64,000 nt of DNA from Oscillospiraceae bacterium (lineage in GTDB: Bacteria > Bacillota > Clostridia > Oscillospirales > JAAYOS01), in the NCBI GenBank assembly GCA_031264245.1, contig JAISEG010000002.1, forward strand, positions 186,001 through 250,000, read 5' to 3'. The notes below the pieces were generated by a model that did no database searches, had not been told where the DNA came from, and saw nothing but the letters and a program-made list of their open reading frames with translations. Numbering within the stretch: position 1 is the first letter of the stretch; each line of letters begins with the position of its first letter. The position numbers and the translations under genes were made by a program. Shown in pieces: positions 61,327 to 64,000 of this stretch.

Positions 61327-62883
61327 TTATTTCCCGCTGTTGTATACGACGCCGGCCTGCATTGTTTTATCGGAATATTCCATCAGCTCCGATACCGTTA
61401 CCAGCTGATAGCCCTTCTCAAGCAGCGCCGGAATTACCCTGTCCATCGCTTCGGCGGTCGTTTTGTGAAGATCGTGCAGAAGAATAATCGCTTTATTGGT
61501 CGTATCCTTCATTATGGCGTTGTAAACCGCGCCGGAGTTCTTGGTTTTCCAGTCCAGCGTGTCAACCGACCAGTTGATTATCGCCTGTCCGAGGTCGGCG
61601 GAAACACTTTTCACAGACTTATTCACCGCGCCGTACGGCGGGCGGAAAAATTTAGGTTGAACGCCGGTGGCAGCTTCAATCGCGTTGCTTGTATCGTTAA
61701 GCTCCTGCCGTATGTCGTCCTCCGAAAGCTTTGACAAATTGCGGTGCGACCAGGAGTGTCCCCCGATCTCGCAGCCCATATCATACGCGCGAGCTACCAC
61801 CTCCGACCTGTTTGAGACAATGTTGCCAACCACGAAAAAGGTGGCGCGGCAGTTATACTGCTCCAGCAAATCCAAAACATGCGCCGTGTACTTGCTTGGT
61901 CCGTCGTCAAAGGTAAGTGCGACCATCGGCTTGGACGGGTCGATATTGCCGTTTTGCGGCGGAGCGTCGGTTTCCGGATAATTGGTTGACTCAGGCTCAT
62001 CCGGTTCGGGCGAAGCGTCAGGTTCCTGCGGTTCGGCGGAGCTGTCCGGCTGGGAATCCTTGCCGAGCTTCAGCGCCTGGTCAAGCTTGTCATAAGGCAG
62101 AGTAATTGTCTGGGTTCCAAGATATGTCGGCAGATATTGGGAGCGCTCAAGCAGGACAATAATTCCGTCATGCCCAATCAGAAGGTGAGTTAGCCACTCC
62201 TCCGATATGTCGTCCAGCCGGTCGCTCTCATCAGGGTACTCCGACAAAAGCTGAGCTCTCAGCAGCGGCAAAATTGTATCCAATTTGGAAAAATCCAGAA
62301 TATCGGTGTTTTCCAGAAATATTTTCTTTTCCGTATCTATGTTAAATGTCTTAATTATATCTCCCGGGTGCGCCATAGACGACAGGCTCAGCATACCCTT
62401 TTCCAGAATACCGGCGTATCGGTTGTCCACAAAGTACGAATCAAACTGAATGTTGATTTCGCCATGAGCGCCGGAGTCGGTTTTCAGCAGCTCGTCAAGT
62501 TGAGCCTGCCCGTCCGCGTAAGTGTCTGTGACCCAATTTTCTATCCTTTCATCAGCAAAGCCCATTGATTGGGGGTAACTGATGTACGCGAGGAGGATCC
62601 CGCTGTTCGAGATGAGCTTTGTGGGATCGCCATATTCTATCTTTGAATTCAGCGCGTCCATCTCCGCCGTGGCCACGATCATATCGGACTCCGGAGCATC
62701 TGAAACGGCGGGAACCGCGCCGGTCTCGCCCGACGTGTTGCCCATGGAATTCGTAAGCCTGTAAGCGGCGCATCCCGCAAGGGAAATGATGATTATGCCG
62801 ACTATCAAAAAGACGGCAAGGGGCAGTCTCGGCACGGTTTTCTTTTTGGGGAGTCTTTTCACTTTGGTTTCCTCGTTTTTCAT
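61327..62883 (-). CDS. Membrane-anchored polysaccharide deacetylase (NodB domain with DUF3298-like domain)
   Basis: A 518-residue enzyme that probably removes acetyl groups from peptidoglycan or a surface polymer. A cytoplasmic KKK-rich start and one TM helix (about 18-40) lead to a DUF4163/DUF3298-like domain (about 75-260) and a Pro/Glu/Ser-rich linker (about 270-310). The NodB domain has TFDDGPS, GGHSWSHRNLS, FRPPYGAVNK, DTLDWK and ILLHDLH, so the catalytic Asp, metal-binding Asp-His-His set and Arg are present. The plan matches B. subtilis PdaC. No strong Shine-Dalgarno precedes the ATG. Confidence 0.93.
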   Translation of the reverse strand: MKNEETKVKRLPKKKTVPRLPLAVFLIVGIIIISLAGCAAYRLTNSMGNTSGETGAVPAVSDAPESDMIVATAEMDALNSKIEYGDPTKLISNSGILLAYISYPQSMGFADERIENWVTDTYADGQAQLDELLKTDSGAHGEINIQFDSYFVDNRYAGILEKGMLSLSSMAHPGDIIKTFNIDTEKKIFLENTDILDFSKLDTILPLLRAQLLSEYPDESDRLDDISEEWLTHLLIGHDGIIVLLERSQYLPTYLGTQTITLPYDKLDQALKLGKDSQPDSSAEPQEPDASPEPDEPESTNYPETDAPPQNGNIDPSKPMVALTFDDGPSKYTAHVLDLLEQYNCRATFFVVGNIVSNRSEVVARAYDMGCEIGGHSWSHRNLSKLSEDDIRQELNDTSNAIEAATGVQPKFFRPPYGAVNKSVKSVSADLGQAIINWSVDTLDWKTKNSGAVYNAIMKDTTNKAIILLHDLHKTTAEAMDRVIPALLEKGYQLVTVSELMEYSDKTMQAGVVYNSGK

Positions 62884-62923
62884 ATTTTAGAGGGACGTTC
62901 TGCCGATCGTTTCAGCTGTCGAT

Positions 62924-62953
62924 ATTATAGCACAGACTAAATATATCAGTAAA
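62924..62953 (-). promoter_or_regulatory. Promoter for the deacetylase gene
   Basis: On the minus strand TTTACT and a perfect TATAAT are spaced by 18 bases, with a leader of about 35 nt. Confidence 0.6.
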
Positions 62954-63075
62954 CGACAAATTTCGCTGTCTGTAAGTTTTACGGGGGATAAAAACCCTCT
63001 GAAAATCTGATTTTTACCCCTTAGGGACTTTTACTGTTTTTTAACAAAATATTAATTTTTATAAACAGGAATTTA

Positions 63076-63104
63076 TTGTATTTCTAAAGCTTTTATTTTA
63101 TAAT
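63076..63104 (+). promoter_or_regulatory. Promoter for the terminal ABC ATPase gene
   Basis: TTGTAT and a perfect TATAAT are spaced by 17 bases, giving a leader of about 60 nt. It shares the 285-base intergenic region with the divergent deacetylase promoter. Confidence 0.7.
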
Positions 63105-63168
63105 AAAAAAGCTGTATTTTTAACGAAATTGATTTGACAGATCAATAATTTACCGTAGGGGGAATTTG

Positions 63169-64000
63169 ATGGCGCAGACACTTTTGCAAACAAAGGAATT
63201 AACCAAAAAATACGGGGAGTTTGCGGCGCTCCGCGACGTCTCGCTGACACTCAACAAGGGCGACATTTACGGTCTTGTGGGGCGAAACGGCGCGGGAAAG
63301 ACCACCTTTTTCAAATGCGTGATGGGGCTTGCCAAATCGACCTCCGGCGCGCTTGAGATCGGCGGGGGCGGCAGCTCGCTGGATTCGGCGCGGCGGGAAA
63401 TTGGATTTATGATCAGCCCGTCGTTTTTCCCATATCTGAATCCGAAACAGAACCTGGAATACCTGTGCCGCGTAAAGGGCGTTTCCAAAAAGGGAGAAGT
63501 GGACAGGCTGCTTAAAATCGTCGGGCTCAACGGAGTAAAAAAGCCGTTCAAAGCCTTTTCGCTCGGCATGAAACAGCGGCTCGGGATTGCCGGAGCCATG
63601 CTCGGCTCGCCGCCCATCGTGGTGCTGGATGAACCGATCAACGGACTTGACCCGCAGGGCATCGCCGACATCCGTGGGGTTATCCAACAGGAAAACAGAG
63701 AAAACGGAGCCACCTTCATCGTATCCTCACACATTCTCAGCGAGCTGGACCTGGTGGCAACCACCTTCGGATTCATTGAGCAGGGCAGGCTGATGCAGGA
63801 AATCACCCATACCGGTCTGCACGAGCGTACCAAAAAGTCACTGGTCGTCGAGGTTGACGACAGCGTAAAAGCCGCCGCGGTTCTGAAAGAACGGCTGAAT
63901 ATTGCGGACGCGGAGGTCAGCGAAAACCGGCTGACGCTGGAATCCTATCTTGACCGCGCCAATGTGATCACCCGTACCCTGGTGGAAGCGGGACTGGAGG
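63169..64000 (+). CDS. ABC transporter ATP-binding protein, antimicrobial-peptide type (cut by window end)
   Basis: The first 277 residues of an ATPase of the BcrA/lantibiotic-immunity group. Walker A is GRNGAGKTTFFK at about 41-52, the Q-loop is MISPSFFPYLNPKQNLEYLC, the signature is reduced to FSLGMKQRLGIAGAML, Walker B is IVVLDEPINGLDPQG and the H-loop is SSHILSEL. The region after residue 220 is the start of the C-terminal accessory domain typical of the group. AGGGGGA lies 6 nt before the ATG. The permease should follow beyond the window. Confidence 0.9.
   Translation, partial: MAQTLLQTKELTKKYGEFAALRDVSLTLNKGDIYGLVGRNGAGKTTFFKCVMGLAKSTSGALEIGGGGSSLDSARREIGFMISPSFFPYLNPKQNLEYLCRVKGVSKKGEVDRLLKIVGLNGVKKPFKAFSLGMKQRLGIAGAMLGSPPIVVLDEPINGLDPQGIADIRGVIQQENRENGATFIVSSHILSELDLVATTFGFIEQGRLMQEITHTGLHERTKKSLVVEVDDSVKAAAVLKERLNIADAEVSENRLTLESYLDRANVITRTLVEAGLE

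Overview
The window looks like chromosome from an anaerobic, endospore-forming Firmicute of the class Clostridia with moderately high GC. The evidence is an uninterrupted sporulation sigma factor K, a SpoVAC homologue, pyruvate:ferredoxin oxidoreductase, and gene neighbourhoods such as rnc-radical SAM-smc-ftsY and ftsE-ftsX-M23-S41. Strong A/G-rich Shine-Dalgarno sites and several well-supported TTG starts fit this. The species cannot be named from the sequence alone. No rRNA, tRNA, CRISPR array or intact insertion sequence was seen.

Bases 1-30725 are entirely minus-strand and mostly housekeeping. In order of decreasing coordinate the groups are: an EF-G paralogue; a sugar-ABC ATPase; a PucR-type regulator translationally coupled to ftsE, followed by ftsX, an M23 peptidase and an S41 peptidase; greA, lysS, a KtrA/KtrB-type potassium uptake pair, a SpoU methylase, dprA, topA, trmFO, plsX, acpP, rnc, a radical SAM enzyme, smc, ftsY, rdgB, yhbY and nadD (cut by the window edge).

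Bases 31000-43000 are accessory: a VOC-fold protein with a structured leader, a macrolide/lipoprotein-type ABC permease with a long extracytoplasmic coil plus its ATPase, a heterodimeric ABC exporter with one degenerate ATP site, an orphan spoVAC, sigK, and a three-gene cassette made of a SARP/BTAD regulator with a degenerate GGDEF-like tail and two small mutually related proteins of unknown function. Bases 43000-49300 hold amino-acid metabolism: pheB-hom-thrB-lysC (aspartate family), a flavodoxin-like protein and metY. Bases 49300-64000 hold two unknown small genes, a cysteine desulfurase, an unknown membrane protein, a ComM-type AAA ATPase, the large pyruvate:ferredoxin oxidoreductase, a divergent MetRS, a polysaccharide deacetylase and the start of an antimicrobial-type ABC ATPase.

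The spaces between genes are rich in structure. There are tandem REP-like palindromic units at 22562-22785 and 49360-49510 with a degraded copy at 44400, a pair of MITE-like elements (25202 and 39805), a second dispersed element in two leaders (47219 and 54980), and many long perfect hairpins, several with TTT or AAA triloops. The best candidate for an undescribed system is the BTAD regulator plus its two small 'RQN-S-QG' proteins at 40821-42778.
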